Shown here: positions 6,346 through 13,076 of the stretch, piece after piece
Layout: every line of letters begins with the position of its first letter
Position numbering within the stretch: the stretch's first letter is position 1
Notes under the pieces: generated by a model
The model's database searches: none
What the model was told of the DNA's origin: nothing
What the model saw: only the letters and a program-made list of their open reading frames with translations
Translations under genes and position numbers: made by a program
Source of the DNA: an uncultured Oscillospiraceae bacterium
GTDB taxonomy: Bacteria; Bacillota; Clostridia; Oscillospirales; Oscillospiraceae
Direction: 5' to 3'
DNA length: 14,904 bases
NCBI GenBank assembly: GCA_910584805.1
Contig: CAJUCB010000021.1
Location: 938 to 15,841, forward strand

Positions 6346-6481
6346 GAAGCGCGGAGCCGTCGTGAGCAGCGGGCTAAGATTCGGAGCGCAGGCAAAGCCC
6401 AAGGAAGGCCATGCAATGGCCTGGATGGGTTTGCCGGAGCGCAGAAGCTTAGAACCGCGTCGCGAACCGGCGGAGCGTGAC
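6346..6481 (-). repeat. Repeat unit copy A (inverted)
   Basis: Copy A reads on the minus strand from GTCACGCT (6481 downward) to CCGCGCTTC (6346). It is diverged from the two direct copies in its centre, but its 33-base end (6346-6378) is identical to theirs. Its central hairpin AGGCCAT-GCA-ATGGCCT (6406-6422) replaces the GGGGCC/GGCCCC hairpin of the other copies. Confidence 0.85.
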
Positions 6482-6508
6482 ACTACTCGTTTTGATAATC
6501 TCAGACTG

Positions 6509-6547
6509 TCAAAAAAGCCTCCATCGAAAAAGGCAACGCTTTTTTGA
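6509..6547 (+). terminator. Probable hsp20 terminator
   Basis: TCAAAAAAGC (6509-6518) pairs with GCTTTTTTGA (6538-6547), with an alternative inner pairing GCCT/AGGC. The six T form part of the descending arm, as in many bidirectional Rho-independent terminators. It lies 165 bases past the hsp20 stop codon, so repeat copy A would be transcribed with hsp20. Confidence 0.65.
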
Positions 6548-6586
6548 TGCACTAAATCTCTTAAATCCTCTCTCTTTCTAAACGGC

Positions 6587-6623
6587 AAGGGGCGGTGGAA
6601 GGGTAACGCCTTCGCCGCCCTTT
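6587..6623. terminator. Second terminator-like hairpin
   Basis: GGGCGG (6590-6595) pairs with CCGCCC (6615-6620), extended outward by A/T pairs and inward by AAGG/CCTT. Three T follow on the plus strand. It may back up the upstream terminator or be part of the hairpin-rich interval. Confidence 0.45.
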
Positions 6624-6836
6624 GTTGTGGGGGACGGTGGTTTCCCGGGGGAGGGGCCTCGTTCCTGCGGAACATCGGCGTTCGACAATAGAGATATTGC
6701 GGGCGCTGCCCGCACCCGGCAGGGGCTCTGCCCCTGCACTCCGCCACCTTGGTGATGTCACGCTGCGCCATCTCCGGCCTAAGTGCCGCCGCTTCGCGGC
6801 GGTTGGCCTCCGAATCGCCCGCCTGCGGGCGGGTGT

Positions 6837-6960
6837 GTTCGCGACGCGGATTGGTGAAGGCCCTCCGACTCCGGCGAACCCATCCGGGGCCTGCGGCCCC
6901 TCCTTGGGCTTCGCCTGCGCTCCGGGGCTTAGCCCGCTGCTCACGACGGCTCCGCGCTTC
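6837..6960 (+). repeat. Repeat unit copy B (direct)
   Basis: It starts with GTTCGCGACGCGG (6837-6849). Its last 100 bases (6861-6960) are identical to those of copy C (7002-7101). It includes the hairpin GGGGCC-TGC-GGCCCC (6886-6900) and the 33-base end shared by all three copies (6928-6960). Confidence 0.9.
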
Positions 6961-6966
6961 AGCTCT

Positions 6967-7101
6967 GTCACGCTGCGCCTGTTCGCGACGCGGTTCTAAG
7001 CCCCTCCGACTCCGGCGAACCCATCCGGGGCCTGCGGCCCCTCCTTGGGCTTCGCCTGCGCTCCGGGGCTTAGCCCGCTGCTCACGACGGCTCCGCGCTT
7101 C
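6967..7101 (+). repeat. Repeat unit copy C (direct)
   Basis: It begins with GTCACGCTGCGCC (6967-6979), as copy A does in the inverted sense, and ends with CCGCGCTTC at 7101. Bases 7002-7101 repeat 6861-6960 exactly, and its hairpin lies at 7027-7041. The unit length is about 135 bases. Confidence 0.9.
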
Positions 7102-7103
7102 GA

Positions 7104-7132
7104 TTGAAAAAGGTGGACGAAAACTTTAATCT
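7104..7132 (+). promoter_or_regulatory. Candidate promoter of clpB
   Basis: TTGAAA (7104-7109), a 17-bp spacer and TAATCT (7127-7132). The -35 box is good but the -10 box is poor. It lies in the only 57 bases of ordinary sequence between the repeats and the start codon. No CIRCE or CtsR-type direct repeat is visible there, so stress control of clpB, if any, must come from elsewhere or from read-through. Confidence 0.4.
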
Positions 7133-7159
7133 TTATCATCCTGGAAGGAGTGTGCTCTT

Positions 7160-9754
7160 ATGACCGCAGAAAAACTCACCCAAAAATCCGCCGAGGCCAT
7201 CCGGGACGCCCAATCCCTGGCCCAGGAATACGGCAATCCACAAATCGAGCAGATCCACCTGCTCTGCGCCCTCCTCCAGGACGAGGCAGGGCTCATCCCC
7301 CAACTGCTCACTGGTATGGGGCTTACCCTCCCCTCCCTCATGGCCGCCGCCGGGGACCTGTTGGACCGCCAGCCCAAGGTGGCCGGCACCGCCCGGGAGG
7401 CGGGGAAGGTTTACATCTCGGCGGAAACGGACAAGGCCCTGAACCGGGCGGAGCAGGTATCCGGGGAGATGAAGGATGAATTTATCTCCGTAGAACATCT
7501 CTTCCTGGGGCTGCTGGATGCCGCCGGGCGGGAACTGGCGGGGTTGTTCTCTCAGTACCAGATTACCAGGGAGAAGGTATTGCAGGCCCTGGCGGCCATC
7601 CGGGGCGGCCAGCGGGTGACCTCGGACAACCCGGAGGAGACCTACAACGCGTTGCAGAAGTACGGCACGGACCTGGTGGAGCGGGCCCGGGCCAACAAGC
7701 TGGACCCGGTGATTGGCCGGGACGACGAGATTCGCAACGTCATCCGCATTCTCTCCCGGAAGTCGAAAAACAACCCTGTGCTCATCGGGGAGCCTGGGGT
7801 AGGCAAGACGGCCATTGCCGAGGGCTTGGCCCAGCGGATTGTCAAGGGGGATGTGCCCGCCTCCCTGAAGGACAAGACCATCTTCTCCCTGGACATGGGG
7901 GCGCTCATCGCCGGGGCCAAGTACCGGGGGGAGTTCGAGGAGCGGCTGAAGGCGGTACTCAACGAGGTAAAGGGCTCTGAGGGGCGTATCCTTCTGTTCA
8001 TTGACGAGCTCCACACCATTGTGGGGGCTGGGAAAACCGAGGGGGCCATGGACGCGGGGAATCTGCTCAAGCCCATGCTGGCCCGGGGGGAGCTCCACTG
8101 CATCGGGGCTACCACCTTGAATGAGTACCGGCAGTATATTGAAAAGGACGCGGCTTTGGAGCGGCGGTTCCAGCCGGTGCAGGTGAACGAACCCTCGGTG
8201 GAGGACACGGTGGCCATCCTGCGGGGGCTGAAGGAGCGCTATGAGGTGTTCCACGGGGTGAAGATACAGGACGGGGCCATCATCGCCGCCGCCACCCTGT
8301 CCAACCGCTATATCACCGACCGCTTTTTGCCGGACAAGGCCATTGACCTGATTGACGAGGCCTGTGCCCTCATCCGCACGGAGATTGACTCCATGCCCAC
8401 GGAACTGGATGTGATCCAGCGGCGGATCATCCAGCATGAGATAGAGGAAGCGGCCCTGAAGAAGGAGACGGATGCCCTGTCCCAGGAGCATTTGGCGGAG
8501 ATTCAAAAGGAGCTCTCGGACATGCGGGAGGCCTTCAACGCCAAGAAAGCCCAGTGGGACAACGAGAAGGAGGCCATTGGCAAGGTCCAGCGGCTGCGCA
8601 CGGAGCTGGAATCCGCCAACGCCGCCTTGGAGCAGGCCCAGCGGGAATACGACCTGAACCGGGCTGCGGAGCTGCAATACGGCAAAATCCCGGCGCTGCG
8701 CCAGGCCCTGGAGGTGGAGGAACAGGCGGCTGCCAGCCGCAAGGCCGCGTCCCTGCTCCGGGACAAGGTGACAGAGGAGGAGATTGCCCGGATCATTGAG
8801 CGCTGGACGGGCATTCCCGTGGCCCGGCTCATGGAGGGGGAGCGGGAAAAGCTGCTCCATTTAGAGGACATCCTCCACCAGCGGGTGGTGGGGCAGGAGG
8901 AGGCGGTGCGCCTGGTGAGCGAGGCCATTTTGCGCAGCCGCGCCGGTATCGCCGACCCTGACAAGCCCATTGGCTCCTTCCTCTTCCTGGGCCCCACCGG
9001 CGTGGGCAAGACGGAGCTGGCCAAGACCCTGGCAGAGGCCCTCTTCGACTCGGAACGGAACTTGGTGCGCATTGACATGTCGGAGTATATGGAAAAGTTC
9101 TCTGTCTCCCGGCTCATCGGGGCCCCGCCGGGGTACGTGGGCTATGAGGAGGGGGGACAGCTCACCGAGGCGGTGCGGCGCAAGCCCTACTCTGTGGTGC
9201 TCTTTGACGAAATTGAAAAGGCACACCCGGACGTGTTCAACATCCTCTTGCAGGTTCTGGACGACGGGCGCATCACCGACAGCCAGGGGCGCACGGTGGA
9301 TTTCAAGAATACCATCCTCATTTTGACCTCCAACCTGGGCTCCCAGTTCCTTCTGGATGGCATAGGGGACGATGAGGAGATTTCCCCAGAGGCCAAGGTC
9401 CAGGTGGACCAGCTTCTAAAGGCCACCTTCCGGCCGGAGTTCTTGAACCGGCTGGACGAGGTGGTGTGCTACAAGCCCCTGAGCAAGGGGGACATCACCG
9501 CCATTGTGGAGCTGCTCCTGGGCAATCTGGAACGGCGGCTGGCGGACAAACAGCTCCATTTGTCCCTCACCCCTGCCGCCAAGGCCTACGTGGTGGAGCA
9601 GGGCTATGACCCCCTCTACGGTGCCCGGCCCCTGCGCCGCTTCTTGCAGCACAGTGTGGAGACCTTGGTGGGGCGGAAGCTCATCGCCGAGGACATCCTC
9701 CCCGGCACCACCCTCACGGTGGATTGCGTGGAGGGGACGTTGGTGGTACAATAA
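7160..9754 (+). CDS. clpB: ATP-dependent chaperone ClpB (protein disaggregase)
   Basis: ClpB is a hexameric AAA+ disaggregase that works with DnaK to pull proteins out of aggregates after heat stress. The 864-residue length is typical. Domains in order: Clp N-terminal repeats (about 1-145); first AAA+ domain with Walker A GEPGVGKTA (210-218), pore tyrosine Y255 in YRGEFE, Walker B LLFIDELH (278-285) and arginine fingers near 335-336; the long coiled-coil M domain (about 405-530) that separates ClpB from ClpA-type unfoldases; second AAA+ domain with Walker A GPTGVGKTEL (611-620), pore loop GYVGYEEGG (658-666), Walker B VVLFDEIEKAH (679-689) and sensor-2 GARPLRR (821-827). No ClpP-binding loop is apparent. 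The ATG at 7160 has GGAAGGAG upstream. A strong terminator follows. Confidence 0.98.
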   Translation: MTAEKLTQKSAEAIRDAQSLAQEYGNPQIEQIHLLCALLQDEAGLIPQLLTGMGLTLPSLMAAAGDLLDRQPKVAGTAREAGKVYISAETDKALNRAEQVSGEMKDEFISVEHLFLGLLDAAGRELAGLFSQYQITREKVLQALAAIRGGQRVTSDNPEETYNALQKYGTDLVERARANKLDPVIGRDDEIRNVIRILSRKSKNNPVLIGEPGVGKTAIAEGLAQRIVKGDVPASLKDKTIFSLDMGALIAGAKYRGEFEERLKAVLNEVKGSEGRILLFIDELHTIVGAGKTEGAMDAGNLLKPMLARGELHCIGATTLNEYRQYIEKDAALERRFQPVQVNEPSVEDTVAILRGLKERYEVFHGVKIQDGAIIAAATLSNRYITDRFLPDKAIDLIDEACALIRTEIDSMPTELDVIQRRIIQHEIEEAALKKETDALSQEHLAEIQKELSDMREAFNAKKAQWDNEKEAIGKVQRLRTELESANAALEQAQREYDLNRAAELQYGKIPALRQALEVEEQAAASRKAASLLRDKVTEEEIARIIERWTGIPVARLMEGEREKLLHLEDILHQRVVGQEEAVRLVSEAILRSRAGIADPDKPIGSFLFLGPTGVGKTELAKTLAEALFDSERNLVRIDMSEYMEKFSVSRLIGAPPGYVGYEEGGQLTEAVRRKPYSVVLFDEIEKAHPDVFNILLQVLDDGRITDSQGRTVDFKNTILILTSNLGSQFLLDGIGDDEEISPEAKVQVDQLLKATFRPEFLNRLDEVVCYKPLSKGDITAIVELLLGNLERRLADKQLHLSLTPAAKAYVVEQGYDPLYGARPLRRFLQHSVETLVGRKLIAEDILPGTTLTVDCVEGTLVVQ

Positions 9755-9756
9755 GC

Positions 9757-9788
9757 AAAGCCCGTGGGAAGCGCTTCCCACGGGCTTT
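9757..9788 (+). terminator. Rho-independent terminator of clpB
   Basis: A perfect palindrome: AAAGCCCGTGGGAAGC (9757-9772) and its complement (9773-9788), followed by GTTTTG. It starts two bases after the clpB stop codon. Confidence 0.9.
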
Positions 9789-9835
9789 GTTTTGTTGCTC
9801 TCTTTCAGTTTCCGTCACCTTCCACAAATCGTCCA

Positions 9836-9880
9836 TTGCCCTTTCCGCCATTTTATGGTATCATGTATCATATAAGATAC
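9836..9880 (+). promoter_or_regulatory. Promoter and possible operator of the zinc-ribbon membrane protein gene
   Basis: TTGCCC (9836-9841), a 17-bp spacer and TATCAT (9859-9864), preceded by TGG as in an extended -10. Immediately downstream lies the inverted repeat GTATC-ATATAA-GATAC (9865-9880), which covers the expected transcription start and could be an operator. Confidence 0.55.
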
Positions 9881-9900
9881 GATAAAGGGGGGCATAAAGA

Positions 9901-10155
9901 ATGAAACTTTCTACGGCAAAGTCTATACAAACTTGGTCGATCTGCGCTGCATTCCTCGTCTTTATGTTGGCTGCATTCACGGAATACGAGCTCATGCAAA
10001 ACGTCTTTTTTGCTATATCCGTTGTGTTCCTGGTGTCCGGCTTGATTATCATGCTTCTCTTTTGGCGCTGCCCCTCTTGCCACGAGTCCTTGGGGCGCAT
10101 GGATTGCGTCGGCGACTACTGTCCCCACTGCGGGGAGAAGTTGGATTTCGATTGA
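9901..10155 (+). CDS. Small two-helix membrane protein with C-terminal zinc ribbon
   Basis: Encodes 84 residues. I do not recognise a characterised family. Two hydrophobic helices (about 11-27 and 33-55) form a membrane hairpin. The C-terminal tail carries two Cys pairs, CPSC (57-60) and CPHC (74-77), the usual layout of a four-cysteine zinc ribbon. Both termini are predicted to lie on the same side, probably the cytoplasm. The ATG follows AAGGGGGG at a fair distance. The gene is monocistronic, has its own promoter with an inverted repeat and converges on the toxin-antitoxin pair. It uses more A/T than its neighbours. The zinc ribbon could bind protein, metal or nucleic acid; function is unknown. 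Confidence 0.8.
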   Translation: MKLSTAKSIQTWSICAAFLVFMLAAFTEYELMQNVFFAISVVFLVSGLIIMLLFWRCPSCHESLGRMDCVGDYCPHCGEKLDFD

Positions 10156-10171
10156 GAGGGAGTCCCCTTAA

Positions 10172-10200
10172 GGCAGCAAAAAGGCGAGGTCTTTTTTGCC
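10172..10200. terminator. Bidirectional terminator between convergent genes
   Basis: GGCA and AAAAAG (10172-10183) pair with CTTTTT and TGCC (10191-10200), with a small bulge. A or T runs lie in both arms, so it can act in either direction. It lies between the zinc-ribbon protein gene (plus) and the antitoxin gene (minus). Confidence 0.6.
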
Positions 10201-10208
10201 ACCCGGTC

Positions 10209-10487
10209 TTAGTTCGCAGGTGTTACCGTCAATTGCAATCCAAGATGCTGAAGGATGTTCAGCAATGTTCCCAGGTTGGGCGTGGTTTTGCAGGCTTCGA
10301 TCCGGGCCACAGAGGATTGGGGAATCCCACACACCGCAGCCAGGTCCCGCTGGCTCAGGCCCAGCGCAGTGCGCTGTGCCACCATGGCACTGACGATGGC
10401 AGAAATTCCCTCCACCTCCTCCAGGTCCTTGGCAAAATCCGGGTCAACTGCTTTTACATGCTCCTTGTAATCATTCCACGTTTTCAT
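10209..10487 (-). CDS. XRE-family antitoxin (HigA-like)
   Basis: A 92-residue DNA-binding protein, the probable antitoxin of the toxin encoded just upstream. The C-terminal part is a helix-turn-helix domain (about 33-88) with the recognition region LSQRDLAAVCGIPQSSVARI (44-63). The N-terminal arm (1-32) is acidic and would be the toxin-binding part. Its ATG lies 17 bases inside the toxin gene's end, with GGAAGGAG upstream; longer in-frame readings extend through the toxin gene in another frame and were discarded. HigA-type antitoxins neutralise the toxin and repress their own promoter, which agrees with the perfect palindrome in the promoter. The order toxin first, antitoxin second is typical for this group. 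Confidence 0.88.
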   Translation of the reverse strand: MKTWNDYKEHVKAVDPDFAKDLEEVEGISAIVSAMVAQRTALGLSQRDLAAVCGIPQSSVARIEACKTTPNLGTLLNILQHLGLQLTVTPAN

Positions 10488-10854
10488 TCTGCTCTCGCTC
10501 CTTCCTGGCCAGATAGTCGGCGCGTTCCGCTTTGGCGCGGTCCAGTTCACGCTTTGGTGTCTTTTGGGTTTTTTTGATAAATGAATGCAGCAGGACAAAG
10601 GTATCGTTTTCATAAAAGAAATAGACAATGCGGTTCCTGCCAGGACGCAGTTCCCAGATGCCGTCCTGAAGGTGCTTCGTAATGCTTTCGTTTAGACGGG
10701 TGCCATTGTCCTGAAGCAATTGGATGTATAGGCTGATCTGCTTATATTGGATGCGGGCATCTTTGCTGGTGGCAGCTTTTTTCCGCAGGGTTTCCAGAAA
10801 TGTCCAGAGCTCAGAATTGCCGTCCTCTGTTTCGTAAAATTCCACGGTATACAT
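10471..10854 (-). CDS. RelE/HigB-type toxin (phage Gp49-like family)
   Basis: A 127-residue member of the RelE/ParE superfamily, Gp49-like (HigB) branch. Known members are ribosome-dependent mRNA interferases that stop translation when the antitoxin is lost. The core IWELRPGRNRIVYFFY (66-81) and the signature HSFIKKTQKTPKRELDRA (90-107) are typical. A long basic/acidic helix (about 101-127) forms the tail. I chose the ATG at 10854 (MYTVEFYE is the usual family start); the frame stays open to 10923 but there it covers the promoter and operator. The toxin gene is first in the operon and overlaps the antitoxin by 17 bases. Activity cannot be judged from sequence, although no frameshift or loss is visible. 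Confidence 0.9.
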   Translation of the reverse strand: MYTVEFYETEDGNSELWTFLETLRKKAATSKDARIQYKQISLYIQLLQDNGTRLNESITKHLQDGIWELRPGRNRIVYFFYENDTFVLLHSFIKKTQKTPKRELDRAKAERADYLARKEREQNENVE

Positions 10855-10894
10855 CAGTTTATGTGCTCCAATTCGACTTTGCTTTTGTACCCAC

Positions 10895-10923
10895 ATGATA
10901 GCATAAATGCTATCAAAAAACAA
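10895..10923 (-). promoter_or_regulatory. Promoter of the toxin-antitoxin operon with embedded palindrome
   Basis: On the minus strand: -35 TTGTTT (10918-10923), a 17-bp spacer and -10 TATCAT (10895-10900). The palindrome TGATAGCATAAATGCTATCA (10896-10915) has perfect 9-bp arms and fills the spacer and the -10 box. Antitoxin binding here would shut out RNA polymerase, the usual autoregulation of such operons. Binding is inferred. Confidence 0.75.
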
Positions 10924-10958
10924 GGGGCTTCCCGGCCTTGGTTCTCCTAAGGCTAGAC

Positions 10959-10998
10959 AAACCGAGAGGGCCGCGCTTGTGTGCGGCCCTCTCGGTTT
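10959..10998 (-). terminator. Terminator of the tilS-hpt-ftsH operon
   Basis: A perfect 16-bp stem (AAACCGAGAGGGCCGC, 10959-10974, with its complement, 10983-10998) encloses an 8-base loop. On the minus strand it ends in TTT and lies 14 bases past the ftsH stop codon. On the plus strand it is followed by a T-rich stretch, so it may also act in that direction. Confidence 0.85.
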
Positions 10999-11012
10999 CT
11001 TATTCTATTTCC

Positions 11013-13076
11013 TCAAAACGGGTCCGGCGGCTGGTCGTCCTTGCTGTCCTTGGCTGGCGGTTCCTCATCCAAAGGCGGCAGCTGGACGTGATCCTTGATC
11101 AATTCGTCCGCAGCCCGCAGGCGTTTGGCGGTCTCCTCTTCCCATTGGGCTTTCATCCGCTCCCGCTCCTGGGCCTCCACCTGGGCTCGCTTCTCCCGTT
11201 CCTCCCGTTCCTCTGCCTTGCGCAGCTCTAGGGCCTCCGGGTCGTCGAACACCAGGGCGAAGTCCTCGGCGGACATGGTCTCGAACTCCAACAAATACTC
11301 CGCCGTGCGTTCCAGCTCTTCCCGGTGGCTGTTGAGGATTTCCTGGCAGCGCTGGTAGCCCTGGTCCAGGAGTTTTTTGACCTCCTCGTCGATGAGCCCT
11401 GCCACCTCTTCGGAGTAGCTCCGGGCCTGGGACATGCTCCGGCCAATGAACACCTCCTGGTCGCTGTCGTAGGAGATGGCCCCCAGGCGGTCGCTCATGC
11501 CGTATTTCATCACCATGCTCCGGGCAATGGCGGTGGCCCGTTGGAGGTCGTTGGAGGCGCCGGTGGACATATCCCCCAACACCAATTCCTCCGCCACCCG
11601 GCCACCCAGGAGGGTGGAGATGCTCTCTTGCAGCTCCCCTCTGGCCTGATAGGCCTTATCTTCCTCCGGCAGGGAGATGGTCATGCCCCCGGCGGCGCCC
11701 CGGGGGATGATGGTGATCTGATGCACCGGGTCCTGGGTCTCCAACTCGTGGATGACCACAGCGTGGCCTGCCTCATGGTAGGCGGTGAGCCGCTTGGCCC
11801 GGTCCGAGACCACCTTGCTCTTCTTCTCCGGCCCGGCAATGACCTTCAACATGGCCTCATGGACCAGGTCCATACGGATGAAGGGCCGGTGTGCCCGGGC
11901 GGTGAGAAGGGCGGACTCGTTGAGCAGGTTTTCCAAATCCGCCCCGGTGAAGCCCGCAGTGGCCTTGGCGATGGTGTGCAGGTCCACATCATCCCCCAGG
12001 GCCTTGTTCCGGGCGTGGACCCGGAGGATTTCCTCCCGGCCCTTGATGTCCGGCAGGCCTACATAAACCTGGCGGTCAAAGCGCCCCGGGCGCAGCAGGG
12101 CGGGGTCTAAGATATCCGCCCGGTTGGTGGCCGCCAGGACAATCACGCCCTCGTTGGAGGAGAAGCCGTCCATCTCCACCAGCAGCTGGTTCAGGGTCTG
12201 TTCCCGCTCGTCGTGGCCGCCCCCCAGGCCGGTGCCTCTCTGGCGGCCCACGGCGTCGATCTCGTCGATGAACACAATGGCCGGGGAGTTTTTCTTGGCC
12301 TGGTCGAAGAGGTCCCGGACACGGGAGGCGCCCACGCCCACATAGAGCTCCACGAAGTCCGAGCCGGAGATGGACAGGAACTGGCAGCCTGCCTCCCCTG
12401 CCACAGCCCGGGCCAGCAGGGTCTTACCGGTGCCCGGAGGGCCCACCAGCAGCACGCCCTTGGGAATCCGGGCCCCCAGCTTGGTGTACTGGTCCGGCTG
12501 GCGCAGGAAGTCCACCACCTCCGCCAGCTCTTCCTTCTCCTCCTGGGCCCCGGCCACATCGGAGAAGGTCACGCTGCGGCCGCTCTCTGCCAGGGTCCGG
12601 GCCCTGGCCTTGCCGAACTGGCTGGCGCCCCCTACGCCTGCGCCGCCCCCTTGGGCCCGGCGCAGGAAGAGGAAGTACCACAGCACCGCCACCACCACCA
12701 GGATCACCGCCCAGGTGAGAATGCCGCTGAGCCAGGTGGGGGAGGGGCTGTCGGGGTAATCATAGTGCTTGATGATCCCCTGGCGGTACTGCTCCACCAG
12801 GAGGTCGTTGAAATCATCATAGAAGAGCTGGAAATTGTAGAGGGAATAGGTCACCGTATGGCTGCCGTTCACCGCTTCCCGCAGGAACAGGGTGAGGGTA
12901 TCCTCCTCCACCTTCACCTCCATCACCTTTTCCTGCTCGAAAAGGTCCCGGATTTCCCCATAGCTGTACTCCGGCTTATCGTTGGAGTCCCGGAACAGGG
13001 TGGTGACGCAGAACACCAGGGCCAACAGGCAGGCCACCATAATCAGAGCCCGCAGGGGGCTTGCATTTCGCTTCAA
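11013..13076 (-). CDS. ftsH: ATP-dependent zinc metalloprotease FtsH
   Basis: FtsH is a hexameric, membrane-anchored AAA+ protease that degrades damaged membrane proteins and some regulators. The 687-residue protein has a first membrane helix (about 9-28), an extracytoplasmic domain (about 30-113) and a second helix (about 117-138). The AAA domain has Walker A GPPGTGKT (212-219), pore motif YVGVG (245-249), Walker B IVFIDEID (267-274) and the second region of homology with R329 and R332. The zinc protease domain has HEAGH (434-438) and a third ligand D510 in TGASND. The C-terminal tail (about 612-687) is long and highly charged. The start is TTG at 13076: AAGGA lies nine bases before it, and the nearby ATG runs into a stop after two codons. 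The gene lies 22 bases after hpt. Confidence 0.97.
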   Translation of the reverse strand: MKRNASPLRALIMVACLLALVFCVTTLFRDSNDKPEYSYGEIRDLFEQEKVMEVKVEEDTLTLFLREAVNGSHTVTYSLYNFQLFYDDFNDLLVEQYRQGIIKHYDYPDSPSPTWLSGILTWAVILVVVAVLWYFLFLRRAQGGGAGVGGASQFGKARARTLAESGRSVTFSDVAGAQEEKEELAEVVDFLRQPDQYTKLGARIPKGVLLVGPPGTGKTLLARAVAGEAGCQFLSISGSDFVELYVGVGASRVRDLFDQAKKNSPAIVFIDEIDAVGRQRGTGLGGGHDEREQTLNQLLVEMDGFSSNEGVIVLAATNRADILDPALLRPGRFDRQVYVGLPDIKGREEILRVHARNKALGDDVDLHTIAKATAGFTGADLENLLNESALLTARAHRPFIRMDLVHEAMLKVIAGPEKKSKVVSDRAKRLTAYHEAGHAVVIHELETQDPVHQITIIPRGAAGGMTISLPEEDKAYQARGELQESISTLLGGRVAEELVLGDMSTGASNDLQRATAIARSMVMKYGMSDRLGAISYDSDQEVFIGRSMSQARSYSEEVAGLIDEEVKKLLDQGYQRCQEILNSHREELERTAEYLLEFETMSAEDFALVFDDPEALELRKAEEREEREKRAQVEAQERERMKAQWEEETAKRLRAADELIKDHVQLPPLDEEPPAKDSKDDQPPDPF

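Larger units (their letters stand above)
6345..7102. repeat. Repeat-filled interval framed by a 34-bp perfect inverted repeat
   Basis: This interval begins directly after the hsp20 stop codon (6342-6344) and ends at the likely clpB -35 box. The first 34 bases (6345-6378) are an exact reverse complement of the last 34 (7069-7102); similarity continues inward, with differences, over about 136 bases. Inside are one inverted and two direct copies of the same unit, several short GC-rich hairpins and two terminator-like structures. No transposase gene is visible and no target-site duplication is obvious. It could be a non-autonomous element (MITE-like) or an accumulation of intergenic repeats. I see no convincing protein gene in it; open frames simply read through the repeats. 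Confidence 0.75.

Noticed and set aside
6837..7101. Possible CRISPR array
   Set aside because: There are only two 100-bp direct copies separated by 41 bases, with no short regular repeats and no cas genes.
6749..7129. Open frames through the repeat interval with a repeated peptide
   Set aside because: The repeated peptide simply reflects the 100-bp DNA repeat; there is no proper ribosome binding site and the frames run into the clpB promoter.
7136..8860. Long open frame (574 codons) on the strand opposite clpB
   Set aside because: It is a shadow of the GC-rich clpB gene; its translation is low-complexity Gly/Leu/Pro-rich with no domain and it lacks a plausible start context.
10855..10923. 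Longer N-terminus for the toxin gene (start at 10923)
   Set aside because: This segment contains the promoter and palindrome, and the family normally begins at MYTVEFYE.
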